64,000 nt of DNA from SZUA-430 sp034440355 (GCA_034440355.1 JAWXBY010000179.1:1-64000); one strand, 5' to 3'. Positions 1-7,940 are shown, counted from the stretch's first letter. The notes: generated by a model not told the origin, from the letters alone. Program-made: numbers and translations.

Positions 1-799
1 CGCCCATCATCTTGGCGATGCGTTTGAAGAGCGGGTTGCCGTTGACGAGGATCGTGATCCAACCGTCCTTGCACTTGAAGATGTCGGACGGGCCCGCGGT
101 TTGGCCGCGGTTGAGCGTGGCGACGCGGTCCTTCTTCAGCACGGCTTGTTCGACCAGGGTTTGGCTCATGAAGGTGACGGCGGTTCTGAGGAGCGCGCCT
201 TCGACGTGTTGGCCGCGGCCGGTTTTTTCGCGCGCGAAGAGCGCGGTCATCGTGCCGAAGGCGGCGAGCGAGGCGGTGCCGAAATCGACCCACGAGGCGG
301 CGGCGCGCACGGGCTGCTCCGGCGTGCCGGCCATGTAGACGGCGCCGGACATCGCTTGCGCCACGCCGTCGAAGCCGAGGCGTTCTTCGTATGGGCCGCC
401 GCTGCCGAAGGCGCTCGCGGTGGTGAGGATCGTGCGCGGGTTGATGGCGTGGACGCTCTCCCAATCGAGGCCGAGGTGGCGCAGTGTTTGCGGCGGCAGG
501 TTCACGACGACGACGTCGGCGGTCTTGATCAGGCGTTTGACGATGTCGCGGCCCTTCGGGTGCGCGGGGTCGAGCGTCAGGCCCTTCTTGTTGCGGTTCA
601 TCTGCAGGAAGAGCGCGCCGGCGCCGGGGCTGCCGTCCTCTTCGTGCATCACGGGGATGAGCGTGCGGTCCTCAGAGCCCTCGCGCTTTTCGATGCGGAT
701 AACCTCGGCGCCCATGTCGGCGAGCAGCGCCGCGCAATAGGGGCCGGCGATGTAGCGGCCGAAGTCGAGAACGCGGATGCCTTCGAGGACGGATTTCAT
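1..799 (-). CDS. CaiB/BaiF family CoA-transferase (3' end cut by window edge)
   Basis: The reverse strand from the ATG at 799 reads as a class III CoA-transferase and stays open to the window edge, so about 266 residues are present of a usual 380-400. The N-terminus has the family pattern: a LEGIRVLDFGRYIAGPYC-type opening, a GAEVIRIEK strand, and then the MNRNKKGLTLD motif near residue 70. Later come a GFDGVAQAMSG segment and an ASWVDFGTA segment carrying the Asp expected to hold the CoA thioester. Such enzymes move CoA between carboxylic acids or act as acyl-CoA racemases; the substrate cannot be told. It lies 15 bases beyond the stop of the upstream SH3 gene on the same strand, so the two are probably co-transcribed. 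Confidence 0.9.
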   Translation of the reverse strand, partial: MKSVLEGIRVLDFGRYIAGPYCAALLADMGAEVIRIEKREGSEDRTLIPVMHEEDGSPGAGALFLQMNRNKKGLTLDPAHPKGRDIVKRLIKTADVVVVNLPPQTLRHLGLDWESVHAINPRTILTTASAFGSGGPYEERLGFDGVAQAMSGAVYMAGTPEQPVRAAASWVDFGTASLAAFGTMTALFAREKTGRGQHVEGALLRTAVTFMSQTLVEQAVLKKDRVATLNRGQTAGPSDIFKCKDGWITILVNGNPLFKRIAKMMG

Positions 800-814
800 T
801 TTGCTTCGGTGCTC

Positions 815-1411
815 TTAGCGGGGGCCGCCGCGGCGGCAGCAGCCGGCGATGACGTTGTGGCCGGAGATGATCGCGATCGCGGAGAAGGGATAGCGGGTGT
901 CGGACATGCCGTCGCTGCAAACTTCGTGGCGGACGATGAGCGACATTTCTCCGCCCGGGCGCGCGCTCGCTTTGATGTGCCAGATGTCGCTGCGATTCAT
1001 CGCGTTCTCGGCGCGGTTCAGTTTGAAGAAGTAGCGCTTCTCGGCGAAGATCAGATCGGCGCGCGCGATGTTCGGCATCACGGCGATCGACCAGAAGGGT
1101 TCGGTGCCGCTGCAATCCATGTAGGCGGGCAGGCCATAGCGGCCGGTGCCGAAGCCGAGGAAGCGCGCGTTCACCCAGCCGCGTTTGCGGTTGTAGGTCG
1201 CCTCGACCCAGTCGCCGGGCGCGGACTTGCCGGTGAGGCCGATGCCGGTGCCGTCGTGCGGGATCGTGATTACCACCGGCGCGCGCGGATCGGGGCGGAC
1301 GCGGACGTTCAACGTGTCGCCGGGACGCACGTCGGCCACGCTGTAGACGACGTCGGCGCTGGCTGCCGCAGCGGTGAAGAGGCTGGTCAGAAAGAGGATC
1401 GCGGCGCGCAT
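815..1411 (-). CDS. Exported SH3-domain protein
   Basis: This 198-residue protein starts with a clear Sec signal peptide (MRAAILFLTSLFTAAAASA) and should act in the periplasm. Residues about 25-95 look like a bacterial SH3 (SH3b) fold: a stretch with LNVRVRPDPRAPVV followed by GDWVEATYNRKRGWVNARFL, the usual 'residue wraps the strand, then W-V-x' pattern. The second half, about 100-198, begins MDCSGTEPFWS and contains several beta-prone segments and Cys residues; I do not recognise it with certainty. Longer in-frame starts exist up to 1636, but they run through the repeat element and lack a signal peptide, so the ATG at 1411 is chosen. The peptidoglycan-binding role is inferred from the family. 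Confidence 0.8.
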   Translation of the reverse strand: MRAAILFLTSLFTAAAASADVVYSVADVRPGDTLNVRVRPDPRAPVVITIPHDGTGIGLTGKSAPGDWVEATYNRKRGWVNARFLGFGTGRYGLPAYMDCSGTEPFWSIAVMPNIARADLIFAEKRYFFKLNRAENAMNRSDIWHIKASARPGGEMSLIVRHEVCSDGMSDTRYPFSAIAIISGHNVIAGCCRRGGPR

Positions 1412-1502
1412 CGCGTGGCTCCTATCGCATCGAAGCTGCACCTTCACCGGCACCGGCGCGTGGGTCAATGGGATCGCGTTCCGGCGCAGCGTGGCGGCCA
1501 TT

Positions 1503-1555
1503 CTTCTCCCCTCGCCCTCCCACTTCGGGAGGGAGAGGGGTCGGGGGTGAGGGAG
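1503..1555 (-). repeat. REP-like palindromic repeat, copy 1
   Basis: This 53-base GC-rich element has an internal hairpin of two complementary CCTCCC/GGGAGG arms around ACTTC. Its reverse complement matches the element at 1634-1687 almost base for base, so the two form an inverted pair about 80 bases apart. CCCTCACCCCCG...CCCTCTCCC motifs of this sort are dispersed repeats in many proteobacterial genomes. It lies just upstream of the SH3 gene on the other strand. Confidence 0.75.
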
Positions 1556-1633
1556 GGCGCACCGCATCTCCATCGTCGACGCGTTGCGCCTTTGCGTGAA
1601 TCGCGTTTCTTGCCTATGAGCGGGTGGAGCGGC

Positions 1634-1687
1634 CATCCCTCACCCCCGGCCCCTCTCCCTTCCATTCGGAAGGGCGAGGGGAGAAGG
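1634..1687 (+). repeat. REP-like palindromic repeat, copy 2
   Basis: This is the inverted partner of 1503-1555. It begins CATCCCTCACCCCCGGCCCC and ends GGGCGAGGGGAGAAG, with an internal CTTCC/GGAAG stem around ATTC. The stem loop differs from copy 1 in a few bases, but both arms pair, as expected of a structure-conserved repeat. Its tail runs straight into the Shine-Dalgarno sequence of the HIT-like gene. Confidence 0.75.
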
Positions 1688-1694
1688 AGTGCGC

Positions 1695-2120
1695 ATGAGT
1701 TCAAGCGAGTTTCTTCTCGATCCGCGTCTCGCCAACGATACCGCGTTCGTTTGCGACTGGGCTTTGTCGCGCGTGTTGCTGATGAACGACACGCGCTATC
1801 CGTGGCTGGTGCTGGTGCCGCGGCGGGCGGGGGCGGTGGAGGCTTTCGATTTGTCGCCGGCGGATCAGGCTTTGCAGTGGCGCGAGGTGGCGCATGCGGG
1901 GTTGTTGTTGAAGGGCGCGAGCGGGTGCCGGAAGGTCAATGTCGGGGCGCTGGGGAATATCGTTTCGCAGCTGCACATCCATATCGTTGCGCGCAACGAC
2001 GGCGACTTCGCTTGGCCGGGGCCGGTTTGGGGGAAGGGCGAGGCGGTGCGCTTCGACGCGGTGGCGCTGTCGGCGGAGGTCGCGCGGTGGCGTGGGTTGC
2101 TTCGTCCGCCTGCGGATTAA
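1695..2120 (+). CDS. HIT-like domain protein lacking the third histidine
   Basis: This 141-residue protein belongs to the histidine-triad superfamily of nucleotide hydrolases and transferases. The motif is QLHIHIVARN at about residues 92-101, so His94 and His96 are present but the third triad histidine is replaced by Val. The AWPGPVWG segment that follows is typical of a known bacterial HIT-like subgroup with the same loss. It is preceded by a strand (YPWLVLVPRR) and a helix typical of the fold. The ATG at 1695 is preferred over the GTG at 1689 because GAAGGAG at 1683-1689 sits five bases upstream. That ribosome site is made by the end of the repeat element. The substrate is unknown. Confidence 0.88.
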   Translation: MSSSEFLLDPRLANDTAFVCDWALSRVLLMNDTRYPWLVLVPRRAGAVEAFDLSPADQALQWREVAHAGLLLKGASGCRKVNVGALGNIVSQLHIHIVARNDGDFAWPGPVWGKGEAVRFDAVALSAEVARWRGLLRPPAD

Positions 2121-2167
2121 TTTCTTGTTTACCTCGCTGGCATGCGGCTTGCGAAGTTGGGAACCGG

Positions 2168-3043
2168 ATGCATACGAACCCGACCACTGCTGCGCCTGGC
2201 CTTCGGCCCACGATCCCGCCAAACACGGAGAACGTGTTGTCGGCTTTGCGCCGTGCGGCGGACGAGACGGGGACGGATTTCGGCTATCTTTTGACGACCG
2301 CCATGCGGGAATCCAGCCTGAATCCCAAGGCTCAGGCGGCGACATCGTCGGCCACGGGCCTCTTCCAATTCATCGAGCAGACCTGGCTCGGCACCATGAA
2401 ACAGCATGGGTCGGAGCATGGGCTCGGCAGTTACGCCGATGCGATTACGGTAGGCAATAACGGCCGGTATACGGTCGCCGATGCCGCCATGAAGCAGGAA
2501 ATTCTTGCCCTGCGCAAAGATCCGACGACCGCCGCGCTGATGGCCGGCGAGATGACCAGTCAAGTGCGCGGCGACATGGAAGCCGCGTTGGGGCGGGGGG
2601 TGTCGGCGGGGGAGCTTTATGTCGCTCATTTTCTGGGTCCGAAGGCCGCGATCTCGATGATCAAGGCCGCGGAGGCGACGCCTAAAGCTTCCGCCGCCGA
2701 CATGTTTCCTGCCGCCGCGTCCGCCAACCGCAGCATCTTCTACGCGGGTGGGCAGGCGAAGTCGGTGGCCAGCGTGCTCGCGTCGCTGACGTCCAAGCAT
2801 GGCGGCACGACGGTCGGGGACACGATGATGGCGGCCGCCGAGGTCGTTGAGCCTAAGGCTGTGGCCGATGCACCGGCGCAGATGCGGGCCGTGACGCCGT
2901 TCAGCCATATGATGGAGCAGGCAACGATCCTGGCGCCCATCATGGTGCAGCTGCTGGCCTCGCTCGATCCGATGCCGGATTTGGCCGCGTCCGTGCTTGA
3001 CGATGAGCCGCAGTTGCGTCGCACCTCGGGTGGCCTCATTTAA
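2168..3043 (+). CDS. Lytic transglycosylase-like (SLT-fold) protein
   Basis: This protein of 291 residues carries a lysozyme-like domain at about residues 20-150. YLLTTAMRESSLNPKAQA holds the catalytic Glu (in RESS), and SATGLFQFIEQTWL matches the conserved GLFQF-type motif of transglycosylases that cleave the glycan strand of peptidoglycan. A later GELYVAHFLGP segment fits the fold. There is no signal peptide at the chosen start. Flagellar or secretion-associated hydrolases of this subgroup often lack one, so export is uncertain. The C-terminal 130 residues are Ala-rich with no recognised domain. The ATG at 2168 follows GGGAACCGG. The same frame stays open back to 101 by chance. It ends seven bases before the MFS gene. 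Confidence 0.82.
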   Translation: MHTNPTTAAPGLRPTIPPNTENVLSALRRAADETGTDFGYLLTTAMRESSLNPKAQAATSSATGLFQFIEQTWLGTMKQHGSEHGLGSYADAITVGNNGRYTVADAAMKQEILALRKDPTTAALMAGEMTSQVRGDMEAALGRGVSAGELYVAHFLGPKAAISMIKAAEATPKASAADMFPAAASANRSIFYAGGQAKSVASVLASLTSKHGGTTVGDTMMAAAEVVEPKAVADAPAQMRAVTPFSHMMEQATILAPIMVQLLASLDPMPDLAASVLDDEPQLRRTSGGLI

Positions 3044-3049
3044 GGGCGG

Positions 3050-4195
3050 ATGATCCAAGTTCTCCGCCTGTGGTGGCCGCTTCTTATCGCCATCACCCTG
3101 ATCCAAATCGGCAACGGTATTACCGGCACCCTCGTCAGCGTTACGAGCGAGGCGCGCGGGTTCGATCCGCTGGTCAAGGGCCTCGTCCTCTCCGCCTTCT
3201 ACGCGGGGAGCCTCATTGGCGCGTGGGGTGCGCCGCCGATCATCGGGCGGCTGACGCATGTGGCGAGCTTCGTCGCCTTCACATCGTGCCTCATCGCCTC
3301 GACCGCGGGCTTTGCGGTCAGCGACGATCCTTACGTCTGGGCGGGCTTGCGGTTCGGCGCGGGGTTCGGGATCTCGGGGATGTTCGCGACGGTCGAGAGC
3401 TGGTTGAACCTCGGTACCAAGGATGCTTGGCGGGCGCGGGTGTTCTCGCTCTACATCATGGTGCAGTTGGGCGGGCTTGCGGCGGGGCAGTTGTTGCTGA
3501 ACGCGCGGGGCGCGGGCGACCACGTGTTGTTTGTCGCGGCGGCGATGCTCGGTGTGTTTGCGCTGTCATTCTTGCGGTTTGAGACGGTGCAGAATCCGGC
3601 GTTCGAGCCGCCGCAGCGGATATCGTTTGTGACGCTCGCGCGGCGGTCGCCGCTTGGCGTCGCTTGCGTGACGTTGGCGGGGTTTGCTTGGGCGGGGTTG
3701 ATGGCGTCGGGGCCGGCGTTGGTTCAGCTGGTCGGGCTCGACGATTTCGCGAAGTCGATGTTCATGGCGCTGGCCGTCACGAGTGGGATGTTGGCGCAGA
3801 TGCCCGTCGGGTGGCTTGCCGATCATGTGGATCGGCGGTTCGTGCTGGCGGGCATGGGTGTCGTTGCGGGCGGCGCTGCGCTGTTCGGCTTGGCGGGTAG
3901 CGAGACGTGGGTGTTGCTGACGTTTGCGGCGTTGTTCGGGGCGTCGACGTTTCCGCTCTATGCGGTCGGTGTTGCGCGGGCCAACGATAGTTTGCAGCAG
4001 GGTGAGCGGACCGCGGCAAGTGCGGCGATGATCGTCTACTTCACCGCGGGCGCGATCGCGGCGCCGCCGTTGCTGGCGTACGGCACGGCGGTGGCGGGCG
4101 CACCCGCGTACTTCATTGTGATGGCGGTGCCGCATTTGGCGTTCGCCGTTGCCGCCATCGGTGCGTTGCGGCGGCGGGCGGTTCAGTCTTCGTAG
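3050..4195 (+). CDS. MFS transporter, YcaD-like
   Basis: This 381-residue integral membrane protein has about twelve hydrophobic segments, the size and pattern of the major facilitator superfamily. The first helix pair is followed by a GAWGAPPIIGRLTHV loop, a diverged form of the MFS signature between helices 2 and 3. A second copy, GWLADHVDRRFVL, lies between helices 8 and 9. A FGISGMFATVESWLNLG segment (helix 4-5) resembles the YcaD/multidrug branch, whose members carry a conserved ESWLN. The substrate cannot be predicted. It starts seven bases after the transglycosylase-like gene and converges with the Rsm22 gene, overlapping its end by 13 bases. Confidence 0.9.
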   Translation: MIQVLRLWWPLLIAITLIQIGNGITGTLVSVTSEARGFDPLVKGLVLSAFYAGSLIGAWGAPPIIGRLTHVASFVAFTSCLIASTAGFAVSDDPYVWAGLRFGAGFGISGMFATVESWLNLGTKDAWRARVFSLYIMVQLGGLAAGQLLLNARGAGDHVLFVAAAMLGVFALSFLRFETVQNPAFEPPQRISFVTLARRSPLGVACVTLAGFAWAGLMASGPALVQLVGLDDFAKSMFMALAVTSGMLAQMPVGWLADHVDRRFVLAGMGVVAGGAALFGLAGSETWVLLTFAALFGASTFPLYAVGVARANDSLQQGERTAASAAMIVYFTAGAIAAPPLLAYGTAVAGAPAYFIVMAVPHLAFAVAAIGALRRRAVQSS

Positions 4196-5154
4196 GGCGG
4201 CCAGACGTCGCCCCAGGCGGCGTCACGCGCGTCACGATATGAGGGGCCGTCACTGCGGGCGACGGTGACGCGGCGGAGACCTTCGGCCGTGCAGAGGTCC
4301 AGGTGCACGTGGCCGGCGTTGCGCATCGGTTTGCGGACGATGCGGCCGGTGCTGAAGCGGCGTGGCGGTTCGCGGGTTAGGATGACGAAGCTGAACTTCT
4401 CGTCCTCGAACCCCAGTTGGGCTTGCTTGGCGCCGCGGTGGGTGGCGGAGCGGGCGACGCGTTCGGGGCGGTGGCACCAGTCGGCGACGCTCATAGGGCA
4501 GACGGCGTCGTGGGTGCAGGGGGCGGCGGCGTGGGCGGCTTGTGCGAGCAGGGCTTCGCGGGCGCTGCGGACGACGTCGAAGCCCTTTGGGGTGCCGGGT
4601 TCGATTATGATCAGCGCCGTTTTGGCCGCCCGCCACAACGTGTCGACGACGGCGGCGCGTTCGGGCGGCGGCAGCTCGTTGAGGGCGTAGCAGGCGACGA
4701 CGATGTCGTGCGGGTCGAGCTTGGTGTCGCGTGTGAGGGCGGCGTGTTTGATCTCAGGGGCGACGCCGATGGCGGTGGCCAGGCGTTGAGCGGGGGCGAG
4801 CCAGCCTCGGTCGCGTTCGAGATAGGTGTAACGTGTCCCCGGATCGACGATGTCTTGCGCGGCGAGCGCGGCTGTGCCTGGGCCGGCGCCGATGTCGAGC
4901 ACCGAGCGAATGCCGTTCATGGGAATCACGTTGGCGAGTTCGTTCCAGACGGCTTTAGCCACGGCAAAGGTTGATGGAAACCTAACGGCGAGATAGGCGG
5001 CGCGGTCGGCGGGCGACAAGGCGCTGCCGAGCACGGTTTTTCCCCGATATGCGCCGCTTAGCGCCGTTGCGGCGGCGCGCAGGACGGATGCGGGGATGCT
5101 TGCGATCTCCGCTTCGATGGCGCGCGACAGGGGTTCGGGAAGCGTTGCGATCAT
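4183..5154 (-). CDS. Small ribosomal subunit Rsm22-family methyltransferase-like protein
   Basis: This 323-residue protein matches the Rsm22/METTL17 family, which is tied to small-subunit assembly in mitochondria and is found in alphaproteobacteria. The SAM-binding loop VLDIGAGPGTAALAA lies at about residues 90-104, and VACYALNELPPPER is the post-motif region. Near residue 220-245 come four Cys in CTHDAVCPMSVADWCH plus an upstream Cys. This is the family's conserved Cys-rich stretch, reported in METTL17 to hold an iron-sulfur cluster. The ATG at 5154 is the only sensible start. The gene diverges from the DUF2336 gene with 37 bases between start codons, so the two promoters must overlap. Confidence 0.88.
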   Translation of the reverse strand: MIATLPEPLSRAIEAEIASIPASVLRAAATALSGAYRGKTVLGSALSPADRAAYLAVRFPSTFAVAKAVWNELANVIPMNGIRSVLDIGAGPGTAALAAQDIVDPGTRYTYLERDRGWLAPAQRLATAIGVAPEIKHAALTRDTKLDPHDIVVACYALNELPPPERAAVVDTLWRAAKTALIIIEPGTPKGFDVVRSAREALLAQAAHAAAPCTHDAVCPMSVADWCHRPERVARSATHRGAKQAQLGFEDEKFSFVILTREPPRRFSTGRIVRKPMRNAGHVHLDLCTAEGLRRVTVARSDGPSYRDARDAAWGDVWPPYED

Positions 5155-5191
5155 AACTGCACTTTAACTAACGGAACTTAGGCTCACCGTT

Positions 5192-6322
5192 ATGTCGACG
5201 AATGATAATAACGGCAAATCGACGGTGGGGCTGCGCTTTCAAGATGTGGAAGCGTTGCTGGCCGATCCCGCACCCGCTAGGCGTGCGAAGGTCGTGCAGC
5301 AGCTTGCCGTGGAGATCAGCACCGAGCGCTTGAGCGGGCCGGAATGGACGCTGGCGCTCGACATCATGCGCACCATGGCTGCCGACGCCGAGACGATCGT
5401 GCGTCAGGCCGTCGCCACATCGCTTCGGCATTCGGAGCATCTGCCGCGGGACGTCGCCCTCGCGCTGGCGAACGACGACATCGCGGTCGCTCAGCCTATC
5501 CTCGAGAGTTCGCCGGTTCTGACCGACGACGATCTGATGGGCGTGCTTGCCGAAGGCAACGGCACGAAGCAGGTCGCGGTTGCGAAGCGCCCTGAGGTTA
5601 GCGCTACGCTTGCCGCTGCTGTGATCGACACCGGCAATGCCGCCGCCGTCACGACGCTGGTCGGCAACGAAGGCGCGGCGCTCAATGAAGATTTGTTTCA
5701 GCGTACGATCGAGCGCTACAGCCGATTTGAAACGGTGAAGGCCGCGATGGTTCATCGCAGCGAACTTCCGGTGACGATTTCGGAGCGGTTGGTTGCGCTG
5801 GTTTCCGACCGGCTGAAGGTCGTGTTGGCGTCGCGTCATGCGCTGCCGGCGGATATGGCGGCGGACATTCTGCTCGATGCGCGCGAACGGGCGACGGTTG
5901 GTTTGCTCACCAAGGGTTCGTCGGAAGATACGCAGGCGCTGGTTTCGCAGCTGCACGCGCGCGGGCGGTTGTCGCCTTCGCTGGTGCTGCGCGGGCTATG
6001 CCTCGGCGATGTTCGCTTCTGCGAGGATGCGATGGCGGAAATCGCCGGCATCAGCGCGGAGAAGGCCGCGATGCTGATTCACGATGGCGGGCCGTTGGGG
6101 CTGAAGGCCATCTACAAGAAATGCAATTTTCCGGAGTCGATGTATCCGGCCTTCCGCGTCGCGGTCGACATGGTGCATGAGACTGAGCTGGAGGGCGGGC
6201 CGAGCGATCGCGAGCGTTTCGCGAGCCGCGTGATCGAGCGCATCCTCACCAAATACCAGGAGATCGAAGCGGCGGATCTCGACTATCTGCTGTCGAAACT
6301 CAGCAAGCTGAAAGCCGCGTAG
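5192..6322 (+). CDS. DUF2336 domain protein
   Basis: This 376-residue soluble protein is helical throughout, with HEAT-like repeats such as AETIVRQAVATSLRHSEHLPRDVALALANDD. The order 'RFQDVEALLADPAPARRAKVVQQLA', then 'PILESSPVLTDDDLMGVL', then later 'LFQRTIERYSRFETVKAAMVHRSELPVTISERLV' is the DUF2336 pattern, a family common in alphaproteobacteria and of unknown biochemical role. Some members are linked to cell-envelope or motility regulation. There is no signal peptide or membrane segment, so it is cytoplasmic. It has its own short intergenic region shared with the divergent Rsm22 gene and converges with the TPR gene downstream. Confidence 0.85.
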   Translation: MSTNDNNGKSTVGLRFQDVEALLADPAPARRAKVVQQLAVEISTERLSGPEWTLALDIMRTMAADAETIVRQAVATSLRHSEHLPRDVALALANDDIAVAQPILESSPVLTDDDLMGVLAEGNGTKQVAVAKRPEVSATLAAAVIDTGNAAAVTTLVGNEGAALNEDLFQRTIERYSRFETVKAAMVHRSELPVTISERLVALVSDRLKVVLASRHALPADMAADILLDARERATVGLLTKGSSEDTQALVSQLHARGRLSPSLVLRGLCLGDVRFCEDAMAEIAGISAEKAAMLIHDGGPLGLKAIYKKCNFPESMYPAFRVAVDMVHETELEGGPSDRERFASRVIERILTKYQEIEAADLDYLLSKLSKLKAA

Positions 6323-6359
6323 GGCGTTTGCCCCGCGCGGCTTCTCGCGATCGTCATCC

Positions 6360-6878
6360 TTAGCTTGGACGGTTGGCCTTGTAGTCGGCGATGTCGGCTT
6401 CGAGGTCTTCGAGTTCTTCGCAGCCGCCGGGGCATAGGCCCTTGAGAATGGTGAGTTGCTCTTCGGCCTTCGCGAGGTCGTTCATCTGCAGATAGAGTTC
6501 GCCGAGATATTCGTTCGCCCCCTTGTGCTTCGGGTCGATCGCCAGCGCCTTTTGGTAATAGCCGAGCGCGTCCTCCTTCTTGCCGAGTTTGCGGCTGCAG
6601 AAGCCGAGGTAGTTCCAGGCATCGGCGTCGCGCGGATTGTCGGCGACGACCTTTTGCAGAAGCGGAATGGCTTCGTCGCATTTTTCGCCCTTGATCAGAT
6701 ACTCGGCCTTCTGGAAATCGGTTTCGCGCGCTTCTTCCTTTTTGTTCTTCGACGACGGCCGCGGCGATTCGATTTTCGGGATGGGGCCGCCGCCGGGCGC
6801 GGCCATCGCTTCGGCGGCGAATAGGCCTGCGACCGACAGGGCGGCCAGGGTCAGAATCGTCTTGCGCAAAACGGTCAT
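6360..6878 (-). CDS. Exported tetratricopeptide-repeat protein
   Basis: This protein of 172 residues has a signal peptide (about residues 1-26, ending AEAMA) and two to three TPR units. The clearest runs from ADAWNYLGFCSRKLGKKEDAL through YYQKALAIDPKHKGANEYLGELY, with the usual W-x2-LG-x2-Y, G and A-x3-P positions. The repeats should form a small protein-binding superhelix in the periplasm. The C-terminal residues CPGGCEELEDLE contain a Cys pair that could form a disulfide. The reverse-strand GAGGAGGGAG about ten bases upstream supports the ATG at 6878. The partner is unknown. Confidence 0.85.
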   Translation of the reverse strand: MTVLRKTILTLAALSVAGLFAAEAMAAPGGGPIPKIESPRPSSKNKKEEARETDFQKAEYLIKGEKCDEAIPLLQKVVADNPRDADAWNYLGFCSRKLGKKEDALGYYQKALAIDPKHKGANEYLGELYLQMNDLAKAEEQLTILKGLCPGGCEELEDLEADIADYKANRPS

Positions 6879-7015
6879 GAGAGCGTCTCCCTCCTCAAAT
6901 CCGGGGCGGAGAGTGGACCTGTTAACCCTTGGGCTGCAAGGAGGGAGCGCTCACGTTCGTGCGAGTTTCGCGTGCCACGTTGACTTGGGGGCTTCGGCGT
7001 CCCAATCCTGCGGTC

Positions 7016-7639
7016 ATGAGCCAATCCACCGCTGACGCGCCGGACGGCGCGCGCGGCGCCAAACGCAAGCAGGAAAGCCGCAGACGCCTTCTGGCGGCGG
7101 CGCGCCAGTTGTTCGTGGCGCGCGGTTATCACGAGACGCGACCGCAGGATATTTCCAAAGCTGCGGGGCTTGGGCACGGCACGTTCTATTTGCACTTCAA
7201 GGACAAGCGCGAGTGCTTTTTGGCTTTCGTCGATGAGGCGCGCGCGGAGTTGGACGCCGCCGTCATTGCGCGGACGGTTGGGGCGAAGAACCTGTCGCAG
7301 ATGGTCGAGGCGGCACTGACCGCGATCTACGACTATGCGGAAGAGAATGAGGGTGTTCTGGCCACCGCGATGACGGACGAGGCGGTGATCGCGTCGGGCG
7401 GCGAGGGGGCGGCGGACACGCTAACCGAACGGTGGGGCGAGGAGTGGGGTGAGCTTCTGCGCCAGCAGGCGAAGGATGGGCTTGTCGCGAAGGATTATGA
7501 TTTTTCGATCTTGGGCCAGGCGGTCGTCGGCGCAATCCATCAAGCGTCGAGTTACAGCTTTCGGCGGGGGCGCACGCGCGCCGCGCTGGTGAAGGCGCTG
7601 ACACAGTTTTTCGTGCGAGCTTTGACGCCGAAAGGGTGA
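7016..7639 (+). CDS. TetR family transcriptional regulator
   Basis: This 207-residue protein has an N-terminal TetR DNA-binding domain at about residues 18-65. It reads RRRLLAAARQLFVARGYHETRPQDISKAAGLGHGTFYLHFKDKRE, a textbook TetR helix-turn-helix with the GTFYLHFKDK recognition region. The C-terminal domain is helical and ligand-binding, with no assignable ligand. The upstream in-frame start at 6929 would add 29 residues with no homology, so the ATG at 7016 is used. The gene points toward the 7941-9853 unit. A perfect palindrome at 7898-7918, over that unit's -10 box, is a good candidate operator for this regulator. Confidence 0.93.
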   Translation: MSQSTADAPDGARGAKRKQESRRRLLAAARQLFVARGYHETRPQDISKAAGLGHGTFYLHFKDKRECFLAFVDEARAELDAAVIARTVGAKNLSQMVEAALTAIYDYAEENEGVLATAMTDEAVIASGGEGAADTLTERWGEEWGELLRQQAKDGLVAKDYDFSILGQAVVGAIHQASSYSFRRGRTRAALVKALTQFFVRALTPKG

Positions 7640-7668
7640 TCGTCCGTGTACGGATGAACCCCCTTTTT

Positions 7669-7826
7669 CTGTCATCCCGGGCGAGCGCAGCGAGACCCGG
7701 GACCCAGGAGACCGGGCGCTGACTCTCAGCGTTGGCAGTCAGAGCCCGGTCTCCTGGGTCCCGGATAAGTAAGTCTCGCAAGACCGTTGCTCCGCAACGG
7801 GCTCGCCTAACTTTCCGGGATGACAG
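7669..7826 (+). repeat. Intergenic element with terminal and internal inverted repeats
   Basis: This 158-base non-coding element lies between the TetR gene and the next unit. Its ends are CTGTCATCCCGG and its reverse complement. Inside, a second inverted pair (GGGACCCAGGAGACCGGGC-type arms) can fold into a long hairpin around a GCGCTGACTCTCAGCG centre. The CTGTCATCCCGGG...CCTGGGTCCCGG wording resembles dispersed repeats I have seen in alphaproteobacterial intergenic regions. It may be a MITE-like element or a transcription-ending structure for the TetR gene. Confidence 0.7.
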
Positions 7827-7883
7827 ATTTTATGGAGCGGACAGATTGTTATGGCGCGGCGCAGTAAATCGGGTGGCTTGTGA

Positions 7884-7912
7884 TTGACACGCGTCGAGAA
7901 CTGACAAATTAT
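7884..7912 (+). promoter_or_regulatory. Sigma-70-type promoter of the 7941-9853 unit
   Basis: The -35 box TTGACA (7884-7889, a perfect consensus), a 17-base spacer and the -10 box AATTAT (7907-7912) precede the ATG at 7941. Transcription should begin near 7919, giving a leader of roughly 20 bases that contains the strong ribosome site GGGAGG (7930-7935). Confidence 0.7.
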
Positions 7913-7918
7913 CAGTTC
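7898..7918 (+). promoter_or_regulatory. Perfect palindromic operator candidate (TetR-type)
   Basis: Seven-base arms GAACTGA and TCAGTTC flank a seven-base AT-rich centre (CAAATTA), a 21-base perfect inverted repeat. The right arm begins within the -10 box and runs to the likely start site, so a bound dimer would block RNA polymerase. Its size and symmetry fit TetR-family operators, and a TetR gene lies about 260 bases upstream. The match of regulator to site is inference. Confidence 0.65.
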
Positions 7919-7940
7919 AAATCATAAACGGGAGGTCGTC

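Noticed and set aside
101..2167. Long open frame (to 3043, 980 codons) ahead of the transglycosylase-like gene
   Set aside because: Its first 690 codons run antisense to the CaiB and SH3 genes and over the repeats, with low-complexity Ala/Gly/Arg residues. Only the last 291 codons from 2168 look like a protein.
2129..3523. Reverse 464-codon frame
   Set aside because: It lies antisense to the transglycosylase-like and MFS genes, with a His/Arg-rich sequence and no motif.
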